Shown here: piece after piece, positions 9,137 through 17,802 of the stretch
Numbering within the stretch: the stretch's first letter is position 1
Layout: every line of letters starts with the position of its first letter
Source: JAJDNW01 sp039714495
GTDB lineage: Bacteria; Desulfobacterota; Desulfobacteria; Desulfobacterales; B30-G6
Reading direction: 5' to 3'
DNA: 59,599 nucleotides
NCBI GenBank assembly: GCA_039714495.1
Contig: JBDLJD010000004.1
Coordinates: 1-59,599, forward strand
Program-made: the position numbers and the translations under genes
The notes under the pieces: model-generated
Databases searched by the model: none
Told to the model about the DNA's origin: nothing
What the model saw: only the letters and a program-made list of their open reading frames with translations

Positions 9137-9505
9137 TTAGAACTGTGCCATGAATACTTTTATGGCACAGCCACACTTGCCGGCATCAATAATTCTGTAT
9201 CTTTATCAAAGGTTTCTTCAGGAAATAATAGCGCTTATCTTTTAAAAAGATCGTAGATTTGATCAGAATGACAAATTTGTAACTCGATTGATTGATTTAG
9301 CCTAATATCTTGATTCCATGGCACATAATGATCTAATCAACTGTCAGATCGTGCACTTCAGAGGTGTAGGTTTCCATATCATGTCAATAAGGATTGTATA
9401 TTTAGAGAAGCCTTGACCTTGGAGTAGGATGGCATCTCCAACGAAATCAAGAAAACGCAAACATTATAGCCTCCCGCCTATATGGAGTTAATTAGCTAGC
9501 CGCAA
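9137..9505. other. gap with no recognised feature
   Basis: About 370 bp downstream of the integrase fragment and beyond the 3' end of the RACo-like gene. No tRNA, att-like repeat or gene was recognised. Confidence 0.4.
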
Positions 9506-11077
9506 TTAGTCCGGCCGGTTCACGGGGACAGATGGAAAAATCGAAGGATCGGTGTGGGGCAGAAACTTAGCCGCGCTGAAGCGATTCATGAATTCCTGAT
9601 TCACGTTTAGCTCGAGGTAGGTGATCCTGTCCCTTATGCAATCGATCTCATCCGGGTTTCCGGGGCGGGTGAGCAGCTGTGCTGCCCCTTCCAGAGAACT
9701 GTTGCCCAGCACCTTGAAGGTGTCCAGAGAAAGATCGGGCAGCATACCGATGGAAATGGCCGATGCCGGATCGATGAAGGACCCGAACGTACCGGCCACG
9801 TAGAAGGTTGAGAGGTCCCGTGGCAGCATCCCTACGGAAGCCGTAATGGTTTCAAGGATGGTATACATGGCCGCCTTGGAGCGGATCAGGCTGTCGATGT
9901 CTGCCTGGCTGACAAAAAGATCCTGCCCGGTTGCCGATTGATCAGCAGGAACGGCCACAAGGTATGGCAGGCCGGCTTCCTGCTTCAGCCTGGCACCACA
10001 CGCTTCCGGGACGAACTTCCCGCGGATGTCCAACATACCGGACAAGAACAAATGCGCGGCAAGGTCGATCAGCCCGGAACCGCAGATGCCTTTTGGCCTT
10101 GCATTGCCAATAGTGGATAGTTCGAAGGTGCCCGTTCCGGGCTGAATGACCACCTTGTCGATCACCCCCGGGCCTGCCAGCATCCCCATACGGGTCACGC
10201 CTCCTTCCAGGGCCGGTCCGGCAGCCCCGGCGCAGGCTACCAGCCAGTTGCTGTTGCCCAGGACAACCTCTGCATTGGTGCCCACATCCACCAGGATGGC
10301 CGTCTCTTCTGTTTTGTGCATGCCGGAGTATAAAATACCCGCCATGAGGTCCCCGCCGAAATAGCTGCCGATATTGGGGTGGATGTAAATTCTGCCCGAG
10401 GGGTTGACGGCAATCCCAAGATCCGATGCCCGCATCATCCCAGGTCGGTTGACCACCGGAATATAGGGTTCCCTGATAAGCCACTGGGGATCCAATCCCA
10501 TGAACAGATGGGTCATGGCCGTGTTGCCGGCCATGGAAACCAGATATATGCCTGTAGGATCCCTTCCGCAGGAGCGGCTGAGGTTCTTTATGTTGTTGTT
10601 CAGGCCGTCAATGATCAGGCGGTTGAGCTCATCCAGGCCTTTAGTTTTTTCGGAAAAATGAATCCTCGCTAATATGTCCGGGCCGATGGGTATCTGGGGA
10701 TTGTCAAAGGCGTGTTCACCCAGGATATCCCCTGAAAGAAGACTGACGAGCCGAATGACCACCCGGGAGGTTCCCAGGTCCACGGCCACTCCCAGCGGAG
10801 GATCCTCCTGCTCCAAAGCAAAGAGACCGACCACCTGCCAGCACCCCTGCTCCTTTAGCACCACACAGCCTGCACGGTAGCCCCATTCCCTGAGTAGAAA
10901 GGGTAATTTTTTCAACAGCTGCAGGTCGATGGCCACCCTGTCGGTGTGGAGCTCCTTTTTCAGGCGTTCCACCAGTCGGTCCGCATCGGATGTGTTGTCA
11001 GACAGTGCCGGCGGCGTCAGGACGACACGTTTGACCCAACCGTCTTCGATGTATTGCCGCTCTTGCTGAGTTCCCAT
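9506..11077 (-). CDS. RACo-like ASKHA ATPase lacking the 2Fe-2S domain
   Basis: A 523-aa member of the DUF4445/RACo family (reductive activators of corrinoid proteins). The ATPase body begins near residue 97 (VAVDLGTSRVVIRL) and contains VGTNAEVVLG and the late AGTFGSFIDP typical of the family. Unlike the paralogue at 57764-59398, the N-terminus (~95 residues) has no C-x5-C-x2-C ferredoxin motif. It is the last gene of a three-gene minus-strand run (PrmA-like, MBL-fold, RACo-like; 5 bp from the MBL stop). RACo proteins reductively reactivate Co(II) corrinoids; without its own cluster it would need another electron donor or have a different role. Confidence 0.85.
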   Translation of the reverse strand: MGTQQERQYIEDGWVKRVVLTPPALSDNTSDADRLVERLKKELHTDRVAIDLQLLKKLPFLLREWGYRAGCVVLKEQGCWQVVGLFALEQEDPPLGVAVDLGTSRVVIRLVSLLSGDILGEHAFDNPQIPIGPDILARIHFSEKTKGLDELNRLIIDGLNNNIKNLSRSCGRDPTGIYLVSMAGNTAMTHLFMGLDPQWLIREPYIPVVNRPGMMRASDLGIAVNPSGRIYIHPNIGSYFGGDLMAGILYSGMHKTEETAILVDVGTNAEVVLGNSNWLVACAGAAGPALEGGVTRMGMLAGPGVIDKVVIQPGTGTFELSTIGNARPKGICGSGLIDLAAHLFLSGMLDIRGKFVPEACGARLKQEAGLPYLVAVPADQSATGQDLFVSQADIDSLIRSKAAMYTILETITASVGMLPRDLSTFYVAGTFGSFIDPASAISIGMLPDLSLDTFKVLGNSSLEGAAQLLTRPGNPDEIDCIRDRITYLELNVNQEFMNRFSAAKFLPHTDPSIFPSVPVNRPD

Positions 11078-11082
11078 TTAGG

Positions 11083-11922
11083 TTATAGTTTGAATGTCAT
11101 ATCACTGCCCACGGCGATACACGTAAGATCCTGTCCTTCCACGGCGATGCGCTTCCGGCACAAATCTACAATCTCGTCCATGGCATCGTCCGAGCGGTCC
11201 TGGTTCAGGTGGAACAGCCCCAGTTTCTTTACTTTGGCTCTGATAGCCAGGTCCAGTACGTCAGCGTAGCTTGAATGGCCCCATTCGATGTATTGCTCAT
11301 ACTCCTGGGGTGTGTATTCGGCGTCATGGATCAGAAAGTCGGCCCCGGCACAGAATTCGGCATAGTCTTCTTTTGCAAGGCCTTTGGGGTGGACATATCC
11401 CAGCTCGTTGTCGGTCAGAAATACAAAGGTTTTGCTATTCTCGATAAACTTGTACCCCCGTCCGCCGTTGGGATGGCTCAGGTGGATAGGCACCACCTGC
11501 ACAGAGCCTATTTCAAAGGGTTCAGGGCACCCTTCCTCATAGATGAATCCTGCACTCAGATCTGAATATTTTACAGGAAAATTGGGCGGCGTCAGGATGC
11601 GGGTGATCATCCGTTCCGCATAAGATCCGGAATAGGGGCAGCGGAACGTCTTGATTCTGGTTTCCTTTTCGTAAAGCGGCTTGAAAAAAGGCAGGCCCAT
11701 GAGATGGTCCCAATGGGCATGGGTGAAGAGAAAATTGAAGGTGTTGCGCGTTTCGTCGATCAGTTTGTTGCCCAGTCGCCGGATGCCGGTCCCTGCGTCA
11801 ACGATGATAATGTCGTCGCTTTGGGTCCGAATCTCGAGGCAGGTGGTGTCACCGCCGTATTTGTTGTATGCTTTGCCTGATACAGGTATCGATCCCCTGG
11901 AACCCCAGCACGTGATAACCAT
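11083..11922 (-). CDS. MBL-fold metallohydrolase
   Basis: A 279-aa metallo-beta-lactamase-fold hydrolase. It starts with the C-W-G-S-R-G-S-I-P-V motif of this subgroup, has the metal-binding THAHWDH near residue 90, DNELGY and later H-D-A-E-Y and G-H-S-S, giving a complete two-metal site. Relatives are often annotated as phosphodiesterase-like or linked to cyclic nucleotide hydrolysis, but the substrate cannot be told here. An RBS (AAAGGGAA) precedes the ATG. It sits between the PrmA-like and RACo-like genes, likely one transcript. Confidence 0.85.
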   Translation of the reverse strand: MVITCWGSRGSIPVSGKAYNKYGGDTTCLEIRTQSDDIIIVDAGTGIRRLGNKLIDETRNTFNFLFTHAHWDHLMGLPFFKPLYEKETRIKTFRCPYSGSYAERMITRILTPPNFPVKYSDLSAGFIYEEGCPEPFEIGSVQVVPIHLSHPNGGRGYKFIENSKTFVFLTDNELGYVHPKGLAKEDYAEFCAGADFLIHDAEYTPQEYEQYIEWGHSSYADVLDLAIRAKVKKLGLFHLNQDRSDDAMDEIVDLCRKRIAVEGQDLTCIAVGSDMTFKL

Positions 11923-11963
11923 TCGTTCCCTTTCGGCCTTCCTGAACCCAAACCGTTACTTTG

Positions 11964-12818
11964 TCATGCTGCGTATCCGAGATAAGTCTGCCATACCCCG
12001 TCTGCTTCCCATTTTTTAATAATCTCAACAGGATGGCGTCTCAGTTTTCGTTCGATTTCCAGTGCCTGGCTGCGCAGAAGTCCGGACAGGATGAAAAACC
12101 TGCCCTTTAAAAACCCCCGGTTTTGGATGAGGCGATTCATGACATCGTAATGTATGTTTGATATCACAAGATCACTCGGAAAGTCTATAAAATTTTCAGC
12201 AGCCCCTTGCACCGCCAGCACCTGCTCCTCCATATGGTTCAAAAGCACGTTGTGCCGCGCGGTCCTGGCTGCCAATCGGTTCAAATCCAGTGCCAGCACC
12301 TTCTGGCTGCCCAACTTGGCTGCCGCTATGGCCAAAAGGCCGGTGCCTGTTCCGATATCCAGGACAACTTCCGGAACATCCATCCGGCTCACCAGGTCCA
12401 GGGCCTCCATGCAGGCGTGGGTCGTGGGGTGGGTGCCGGTACCGAAAACAACCCCCGGATCCAGGAGGATTCGACAATCTTCAGCTGATCTGCCGGAACC
12501 CTTAGAATTGGATGCGCCTTGGAGCCAGGGCGGCATCACTTGGATGCGGCCCACGGAAAAAGGCGCTATGGGTCCACCGTGCCAGTCATCATAGGTCATC
12601 TGGTACTGATCGAGAATGGTCAGGTGCGGTTCATCGGCAACCAGGTTTTCCACAATCGGATCTTGAGGTCGGGAGAAAAAAAGAAATGCGTGGCCGCCCT
12701 CTTCCCAATTGCCGATGAAGTGTTCGCCAAAATAGTCGTCTTGGGCTTGGACCTGCCCCTCGAGATAATATATGTGCAGATCGCCGTAAGGCTTTTGGCA
12801 GGGTTGGATGGGTTGCAT
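11964..12818 (-). CDS. PrmA-like ribosomal protein L11 methyltransferase family protein
   Basis: A 284-aa class I SAM methyltransferase with motif I VVLDIGTGTGLLAIAAAKLG, D-P-G-V-V-F-G-T-G-T-H-P-T-T-H (the PrmA substrate loop), and S-N-I-H-Y in place of the usual NILA/NPPY. The architecture (N-terminal ~110 aa substrate domain plus methyltransferase domain) matches PrmA, which trimethylates L11. It is the first gene of the operon with MBL and RACo-like genes; the N-I-H-Y deviation leaves room for another substrate. Confidence 0.82.
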   Translation of the reverse strand: MQPIQPCQKPYGDLHIYYLEGQVQAQDDYFGEHFIGNWEEGGHAFLFFSRPQDPIVENLVADEPHLTILDQYQMTYDDWHGGPIAPFSVGRIQVMPPWLQGASNSKGSGRSAEDCRILLDPGVVFGTGTHPTTHACMEALDLVSRMDVPEVVLDIGTGTGLLAIAAAKLGSQKVLALDLNRLAARTARHNVLLNHMEEQVLAVQGAAENFIDFPSDLVISNIHYDVMNRLIQNRGFLKGRFFILSGLLRSQALEIERKLRRHPVEIIKKWEADGVWQTYLGYAA

Positions 12819-12845
12819 AGGGCTACCTGGAACTGGCGGAAGGCG

Positions 12846-12920
12846 TCAGGTTTCGGGTGTTGGGTATCGGGAATTACTGAATACCGAAAGCTCAATTATC
12901 AATTAAGAATTAACAATTGA
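12846..12920. repeat. dispersed 'caggtttcgggtg' simple repeat
   Basis: Reads gtcaggtttcgggtgttggg followed by tatcggg and AT-rich sequence. Close relatives occur at 26460-26490 and 54158-54178. It belongs to a family of short, degenerate, intergenic repeats in this genome. Confidence 0.45.
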
Positions 12921-12997
12921 AATATTCCCAATATCTGGCACCCTACTTTTCTGGATGTTAGATCCTGGGGGCAATTGGTGTAATGCACCCAGCCCCA

Positions 12998-13066
12998 GCA
13001 GGGATAAATCCCTGCGCTACATGGTTGATTCGAGGAATGGGCATGTAGGCCAAGGCTTTAGCCTTG
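12998..13066. repeat. BIME-like pair of GTAG hairpins
   Basis: Two perfect hairpins face each other. The first is GCAGGGAT-AA-ATCCCTGC (12998-13015), followed by GCTAC, which is GTAGC on the other strand. The second is GTAG (13045-13048), GC, then CAAGGCT-TT-AGCCTTG (13051-13066). A GTAG tetranucleotide on the 5' side of each hairpin in inverted arrangement is the layout of REP/BIME elements mobilised by RAYT (TnpA-REP) transposases. No RAYT gene is in the window. Confidence 0.6.
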
Positions 13067-13069
13067 TTT

Positions 13070-13165
13070 TCTCCCTACTGCTAACTCCATACTCCTTACT
13101 GACTCTGTCCTCTGTGGCTCTGGCTTCTGGCCCTCCGACCTCTGGTAGCTCTGAAGTTCCTGCCT
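13070..13165. repeat. simple pyrimidine-rich dispersed repeat
   Basis: Runs of ctccctactgctaactcc, actccttactgactctg and ctccgacctctgg. The same vocabulary appears at 54400-54470 and, reverse-complemented, at 17665-17745. Non-coding. Confidence 0.45.
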
Positions 13166-13846
13166 CTAGGACTGGTGTTGGGGCAGCTGATCCAGATACC
13201 AGTCCATGGGATCCAACAGATGGTACCCCATATCCTTCAGTTTCTTTTTAACACGGCTAACATTCTGCGTCAGCAGATACGGAAAAACAGCCCGTTTGTC
13301 CTCTTCCCAGTAGCGGGCTACCAGAATGCTGCCAAAGGAGATGTTTTCCTCGGTGATGGCATCCACAATTTGCTTCAACTGCCCCACTTCTTCGGTCACC
13401 AGAATGCACAAAAGGGTGCCGGGTTCACCGATCCCCAGCACATTGGTAAACGCCCGCAGGAGGTCGCGAACCGAAATGATGCCTTTCAGCTTGCGGTTTT
13501 CATCCACGACCGGAAAGGCGCCCACGCGCTTCTCCTGGATCAGAAGCAGTGCGTCCTGAATGGTGTCCCCCGGTGAAATGGCCATCGGGTCTTTGGTCAT
13601 GATATCCCGTATCTTGAGCGTTTCCGCCTTCTCGCGCCCCGCATCGCAGTCAGAATCCTTGAAAAGACTGTAGGGGAGCGCGCTCCTGATGTCGCGGTCG
13701 GTGACCACCCCTACCAGGGTGTGATCCTCATCGATAACCGGGAGGTGGCGAATGGTGTGTTTGGCCATCTTTTCCTGGGCTTCGAAAATACTGGCACCAC
13801 CGGTTACAGTTATAACCTCACTTGTCATTGACCTGCTGACAAACAT
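13166..13846 (-). CDS. acuB: CBS-pair and ACT-like protein (AcuB-like)
   Basis: 226 aa from the ATG at 13846, chosen because GGAGGA lies 5 bases upstream; the open frame extends further but without a better start. Two CBS repeats (MTSEVITV...GVVTDRDIR and IMTKDPMAI...GIISVRDLL) are followed by an ACT-like C-terminal third, the AcuB arrangement. CBS pairs bind adenosyl nucleotides. It is just downstream of an AcuC-like deacetylase gene, the same pairing as in the Bacillus acetoin utilisation locus, where AcuB/AcuC influence acetyl-CoA synthetase acetylation. That role here is inferred. Confidence 0.83.
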   Translation of the reverse strand: MFVSRSMTSEVITVTGGASIFEAQEKMAKHTIRHLPVIDEDHTLVGVVTDRDIRSALPYSLFKDSDCDAGREKAETLKIRDIMTKDPMAISPGDTIQDALLLIQEKRVGAFPVVDENRKLKGIISVRDLLRAFTNVLGIGEPGTLLCILVTEEVGQLKQIVDAITEENISFGSILVARYWEEDKRAVFPYLLTQNVSRVKKKLKDMGYHLLDPMDWYLDQLPQHQS

Positions 13847-13962
13847 GGCGTCCTCCAATCTTGATATGTTGATTTTTAAATTCAGTTCTTTTTTTGGATC
13901 TTGCGCGGTTCTTGAAATTACCCCAGCCCATCGTTGCCGCCGAAAATGTTCTGGGGCCGGCC

Positions 13963-14913
13963 TCATGCATCGAGCAATGCCCTCACGTGGTTGGCCGCCA
14001 GTTCAGGGAGCCGCTTGAGGCTGTAACCGCCCTCGAGTACTGAAATCAGCCGGCCGCCGGCGTGTTCCTTGGCCAGGCTGAGGGCCGTCTCGATCAACCA
14101 GGTGAAGGCCTTTGTGGATAGTTTTACATCCGACATGTCATCGTCGATGTGCGCATCGAATCCGGCAGACACCAGAATGACCTCCGGTCTGAATCTTTCA
14201 AAAGCCGGCAGAAGGTCTCTTTTGATGTAATGGCCGTACTCCTCATCACCGTGTCCCGGAAGCACCGGGGTGTTCTTGGTATACCCCCGCCCTTCGGCAC
14301 TGCCCTGCTCGAATTCCCGTCCTGTACCCGGATAGGCAAAGGAGGGGTGCTGGTGAATGGAATAGTAGAAAACCGACGGATCTTTTTCGAAGATGTGCTG
14401 GGTGCCGTTGCCGTGGTGAACGTCAAAATCGATGATGCCCACTTTGCCCACACCCCACTGCTTCATGAGGTACCTCGCAGCGATGGCCACGTTGTTGAAG
14501 TAGCAGAACCCCATGGCCTCCCCTGTCTCGGCATGGTGCCCGGGCGGGCGGACTGCACAGAAAGCGTTGTCGATCTCGCCCTTCATGAGCATCTCCGCGG
14601 TCTTGATCACCCCGCCGGATGCCAGCAGTGCGGTTTCGAATGTGTCCGAGCACATGGAACAGTCAGGCGTGTCCATGCTTTTCTGCCCGGCGTAGCACAC
14701 CTCTTCAAAACGCCGGATGTATGTCACATCGTGCACGGTTTCAATCCAGCGAAGGTCCGCTCGCTCGCCCTGGATCTGCACAAGATTCTGTAAAAGCCCC
14801 GCCTCCTCTATCCCCTTGTGTATCGCCTCGAGCCTTTCGGGAACCTCCGGATGGTATGGGCCGGTGTCATGAAGAAGGTAACGCGGGTCATATAGAAAAC
14901 CTGTTTTTTTCAT
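13963..14913 (-). CDS. acuC: histone-deacetylase-family protein (AcuC-like)
   Basis: A 316-aa class of arginase/deacetylase fold. Visible signature parts are PPGHHAE (tandem catalytic His), GFCYFNNVAIAA, D-F-D-V-H-H-G-N-G-T-Q (zinc ligands Asp and His) and G-F-D-A-H for the third ligand, so the site is intact. Bacterial members deacetylate proteins such as acetyl-CoA synthetase or small acetylated amines. The gene is followed on the same strand by the AcuB-like CBS protein (116 bp gap). Length is typical for single-domain AcuC proteins. Confidence 0.88.
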   Translation of the reverse strand: MKKTGFLYDPRYLLHDTGPYHPEVPERLEAIHKGIEEAGLLQNLVQIQGERADLRWIETVHDVTYIRRFEEVCYAGQKSMDTPDCSMCSDTFETALLASGGVIKTAEMLMKGEIDNAFCAVRPPGHHAETGEAMGFCYFNNVAIAARYLMKQWGVGKVGIIDFDVHHGNGTQHIFEKDPSVFYYSIHQHPSFAYPGTGREFEQGSAEGRGYTKNTPVLPGHGDEEYGHYIKRDLLPAFERFRPEVILVSAGFDAHIDDDMSDVKLSTKAFTWLIETALSLAKEHAGGRLISVLEGGYSLKRLPELAANHVRALLDA

Positions 14914-14999
14914 CGTTCACCCAACCAGTTATCGTTATACCGGTTGCCATAAAAATGTACCGATACAATCGATGTCATAAATAAGAACTATATTTTTTA

Positions 15000-15028
15000 A
15001 AATAAAATTATGGGCCACAATTTTATTT
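15000..15028. terminator. possible weak terminator of cooC
   Basis: AAATAAAATT (15000-15009) and AATTTTATTT (15019-15028) form an A/T-only stem overlapping the cooC stop codon. A T-rich run follows on the minus strand. Weak because the stem lacks G/C pairs. Confidence 0.3.
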
Positions 15029-15784
15029 CAGGATGTCATCAAAAATGCTGAATGCTGTCTGTATGGCCGGGTTGTCATCCGGCAGTTCGACGGTGGGGCG
15101 CCCTTCCAGATCAAACTCATACACCATCTCATCTTCCGGTATTGACCCGGCAAGTTCCAGACCGTCCTTTTCGATAATGTCGAGAACTGCCTGAGACGGT
15201 TCAGCCTTGGTCTGATTCATTATGAGAAAGCTTTTCCCGACACCTATGTTCAGGTCTTTGGTCAGCTTGTCAATCCTGAGACCGGCCTGAAGTCCCCGCC
15301 GGGAGGTGTCGGACACGATCAGCAGGATATCCACATTGCTGGTGGTCAGGCGGCTGATGTGCTCCATGCCGGCTTCGTTGTCCATGACCACATAAGGGTA
15401 ATTGCCGGTCAGCCGTTCCAGAAAACCGGTCAACAGCGTGTTGGCGGCACAGTAGCACCCCGAGCCTTCGGGCTGGCCCATAACCACCAGATCATACCCC
15501 TCATCTTCCACCACGGCCTGTTCCAGCTTCATGGACATGAAAACATCCTTGGTCATCCCACCTGGGACGACACCTTTTTTCATCTCCTCACGGGCGTTGC
15601 CCAGGGTGTCTGCCACTTCGAGCCCCAGCACCTCGTTCAGATTCGAATTGCTGTCAGCATCCACGGCCAGTACCGGCACCTTGCCCTTTTTTACCAGATA
15701 TTTAATCAGCATCCCGGCAACCGTGGTTTTGCCGGTACCGCCTTTGCCGGCCAGCGCTATTGAATACGTCATCTTATTGTGCAT
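15023..15784 (-). CDS. cooC: CooC-like CO dehydrogenase nickel-insertion ATPase
   Basis: 253 aa (start could be the internal ATG at 15772, MTYSIALAG, which looks more like other CooC starts and leaves room for the AAAGG upstream). Deviant Walker A GKGGTGKTT, D-A-D-S-N in the A' region, and the CooC hallmark C-Y-C (CxC metal-binding pair) in GSGCYCAANTLL. Walker B-like YVVMDNEAGMEH. CooC is a dimeric MinD-type ATPase that loads nickel into CO dehydrogenase or acetyl-CoA synthase. No cooS/acs gene is in the window, so it serves an enzyme encoded elsewhere. It implies Wood-Ljungdahl or CO metabolism. Confidence 0.9.
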   Translation of the reverse strand: MHNKMTYSIALAGKGGTGKTTVAGMLIKYLVKKGKVPVLAVDADSNSNLNEVLGLEVADTLGNAREEMKKGVVPGGMTKDVFMSMKLEQAVVEDEGYDLVVMGQPEGSGCYCAANTLLTGFLERLTGNYPYVVMDNEAGMEHISRLTTSNVDILLIVSDTSRRGLQAGLRIDKLTKDLNIGVGKSFLIMNQTKAEPSQAVLDIIEKDGLELAGSIPEDEMVYEFDLEGRPTVELPDDNPAIQTAFSIFDDILK

Positions 15785-16078
15785 CCTTTCGGGTATGTTT
15801 TTTTGCTGCCCTTTAACCGGATATCTTGCCGGTTTTTTAAGGCAGGATTGTAGAATCTATGGCAGCAAAGGTGTTCAGTCAAGTCTCTTTTACCTAAGTC
15901 GGAAAATGTCCCTTGAATGTTCTATAACTATTCCCCGTTTTAAAATTTGAACCGCTCAGTTCAGGTGCAATTTTCTTGCATTGGCACCGGCCCTATGTTA
16001 ATCTTATTGTTTTCAATAAAGGTCAGATTTAAACTAATATAATCAAGCTTATTCAAATATTGAACAGGGAGAAAGCAC
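15785..16078. other. divergent promoter region of cooC and acyl-CoA dehydrogenase
   Basis: About 290 bp between divergent genes. A good RBS (GGGAGAAA) precedes the dehydrogenase ATG. No clear palindrome or -24/-12 element was identified. Confidence 0.4.
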
Positions 16079-17233
16079 ATGGAATTTGAGTTGAACAGAA
16101 CACAGAAAGAGATCCAGAAAGCAGTCAGAGATTTTACCAAAGGCGAGTTTGACAAGGAACTGGCCCTGGAATTGGACAGAAAACACGAGTATCCTAAAAA
16201 GATATGGCAGAAAGCCGGCGACCTGGGATTGATCGGCGTCCATTTTCCTGAAGAATATTCAGGTCAGGGGCTGGGCAGCATGGAAGATATTATCGTCATC
16301 GAAGAACTGTGCCGGGGTGATTCCACCATCGGAAGCGCAGTGGCATTGGCCAGCTTTGCTTCAGAACTGGTCCTGCACTACGGCAGTGAGGAGCTCAAAA
16401 AGAAATACCTTCCCCTGGTGGCGGAGGGAAAAATGCTTTCCGGCGGGGCCTTTACGGAACCTGACCACGGCTCCGATATAACCGCCATGAACACCACCGC
16501 CGTCAAGGACGGAGACGAGTGGGTGGTCAATGGCGTAAAAACCTTCATCACCAACGGCGGAATGGCTGGATTCTACTCTGTGCTATGCCAGACAGACCCC
16601 GACGCCTCCCCGGCCTACAGGGGCTTGAGTGTCATATTTGTGGAAGCTGACCGCGAAGGTGTCTCCACATCGGATGTGGGTGAGAAAATGGGCATCAGCA
16701 TGATGGCAACCGCCGAAGTGGTCTTCAAAGACGTGCGCGTCCCGGCCGCCAATCTGATCGGTGAAGAAGGCAAAGGATTCTACCACGTGCTCCATTTCTT
16801 CGATGAAAGCCGGATCCAGATAGCTGCCCAGGCACTGGGAACCGCCCAGGGAGCCTATGACCGGGCGCTCGATTACGTTAAACAACGGGAGCAGTTCGGC
16901 AAGAAAATAGCCCAGTTCCAGGTCACCCAGCACAAACTGGCTGACATGGCCACCAAAATAGAGCTGGCCAGGTTGATTACCTACAAGGCCGCCTGGAATT
17001 TCGACCAGGGCAGAATCGATCCCAAGCTGACCTCCATGGCTAAGATGTTTGCCGCCAAAACCGCCGTGGAAGTAGCTGACGAAGCCATTCAGCTGCTGGG
17101 CGGCTACGGCTATATGAAAGAGTACGAAGTGGAGCGTTTCTACCGGGATGCCAAGATAACGGAAATCTATGAAGGCACCAAGGAGATCCAGAAAAATACC
17201 ATTGCCAGTTCAGTAATAGGCAAACTCAAATAA
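16079..17233 (+). CDS. acyl-CoA dehydrogenase
   Basis: A 384-aa flavoprotein of the acyl-CoA dehydrogenase family. Family signatures are G-A-F-T-E-P-D-H-G-S-D (FAD/substrate loop), F-I-T-N-G-G, Q-L-L-G-G-Y-G-Y and the C-terminal Y-E-G-T-K-E-I-Q, whose Glu (about residue 364) is the catalytic base. It oxidises an acyl-CoA to the 2-enoyl-CoA, normally with electron-transferring flavoprotein as acceptor. Chain-length preference is not readable. It is followed by a phasin-like gene through a structured 115-bp spacer, suggesting a shared transcript. Confidence 0.92.
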   Translation: MEFELNRTQKEIQKAVRDFTKGEFDKELALELDRKHEYPKKIWQKAGDLGLIGVHFPEEYSGQGLGSMEDIIVIEELCRGDSTIGSAVALASFASELVLHYGSEELKKKYLPLVAEGKMLSGGAFTEPDHGSDITAMNTTAVKDGDEWVVNGVKTFITNGGMAGFYSVLCQTDPDASPAYRGLSVIFVEADREGVSTSDVGEKMGISMMATAEVVFKDVRVPAANLIGEEGKGFYHVLHFFDESRIQIAAQALGTAQGAYDRALDYVKQREQFGKKIAQFQVTQHKLADMATKIELARLITYKAAWNFDQGRIDPKLTSMAKMFAAKTAVEVADEAIQLLGGYGYMKEYEVERFYRDAKITEIYEGTKEIQKNTIASSVIGKLK

Positions 17234-17334
17234 AAAATGCTTTTTTGATCAATTGTCCATTATTTGCCCTGAAAATAGGGTATTACGCAATAACGTAAGC
17301 ATTTGTCCAACAACCGTAAAAAAAAAGCATTTTT
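17233..17334 (+). promoter_or_regulatory. long-range stem with inner hairpins between acd and phasin-like gene
   Basis: AAAAATGCTTTTTT (17233-17246) is perfectly complementary to 17321-17334 (14 bp). Inside lie CCCT-GAAAAT-AGGG and TTACG-CAATAA-CGTAA. The outer stem ends just before the AAGGAGG ribosome binding site (17335-17341) of the next gene. It may act as a partial terminator, RNA-processing site or translation control. Confidence 0.4.
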
Positions 17335-17348
17335 AAGGAGGACACGTC

Positions 17349-17657
17349 ATGTTGGAGCTGTTCAAAAAAAGCATGCTCACCGGTATAGGCCTGGCGCTCA
17401 AAACCTGGGATGAGGTCGAAGCCCTGGGAAAAGAGTTGGAAGAAAAGGGCAAAATGCCCCGGGAAGAAGCCAAAAAATTCATCGAGGAACTTCAGGTGCG
17501 ATATGAAGAAACCCAGGTCAAGCTGGAAGAGCGGGTTGAAAAGAGCGTCAGGGATTTTCTGATACGGGCCGACATCGTCACCGGAGAAGATCTCAAGGGC
17601 CTTAAAAAAGAAATCCGGGAGCTGAAAAGCCTCATCAGCCAGAATCCGGAAGACTGA
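17349..17657 (+). CDS. phasin-like coiled-coil protein
   Basis: A 102-aa charged, almost entirely helical protein: L-F-K-K-S-M-L-T-G-I-G-L-A at the N-terminus, then long Glu/Lys-rich helices consistent with a coiled coil. This matches the small poly(hydroxyalkanoate) granule-associated/phasin-like proteins common next to acyl-CoA genes. A strong RBS AAGGAGG lies 7 bases upstream of the ATG. No PHA synthase is in the window, so granule binding is an inference from family resemblance. Confidence 0.7.
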   Translation: MLELFKKSMLTGIGLALKTWDEVEALGKELEEKGKMPREEAKKFIEELQVRYEETQVKLEERVEKSVRDFLIRADIVTGEDLKGLKKEIRELKSLISQNPED

Positions 17658-17659
17658 TG

Positions 17660-17745
17660 ACGGATTGCCGGAGGACGGAGCCCCAGAGGCCAGAGCCACA
17701 GAACTCCAGATGTCGGAGGGACAGAGGTCGGAGGCCCGAGTCATT
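17660..17745. repeat. dispersed 'ggaggacggag' purine-rich repeat
   Basis: Purine-rich text such as cggaggacggagcc, agaggccagagcc and cggagggacagaggtcggagg, the reverse complement style of 13070-13165. It lies between the phasin-like gene and ubiB. Non-coding. Confidence 0.45.
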
Positions 17746-17802
17746 AACAATTATCTATCTTTGATCTGAACGTACCCCTTAGTAGCCGAGTCTGGAGCCT
17801 GC

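Noticed and set aside
9137..9505. tRNA gene or attachment site next to the integrase remnant
   Set aside because: No cloverleaf or TTC-loop/anticodon arrangement and no matching direct repeat found by eye.
15978..15994. TGGCACCGGCCCTATG resembling a -24/-12 promoter before the acyl-CoA dehydrogenase
   Set aside because: Has TGGCAC but no GC at the required 10-bp spacing.
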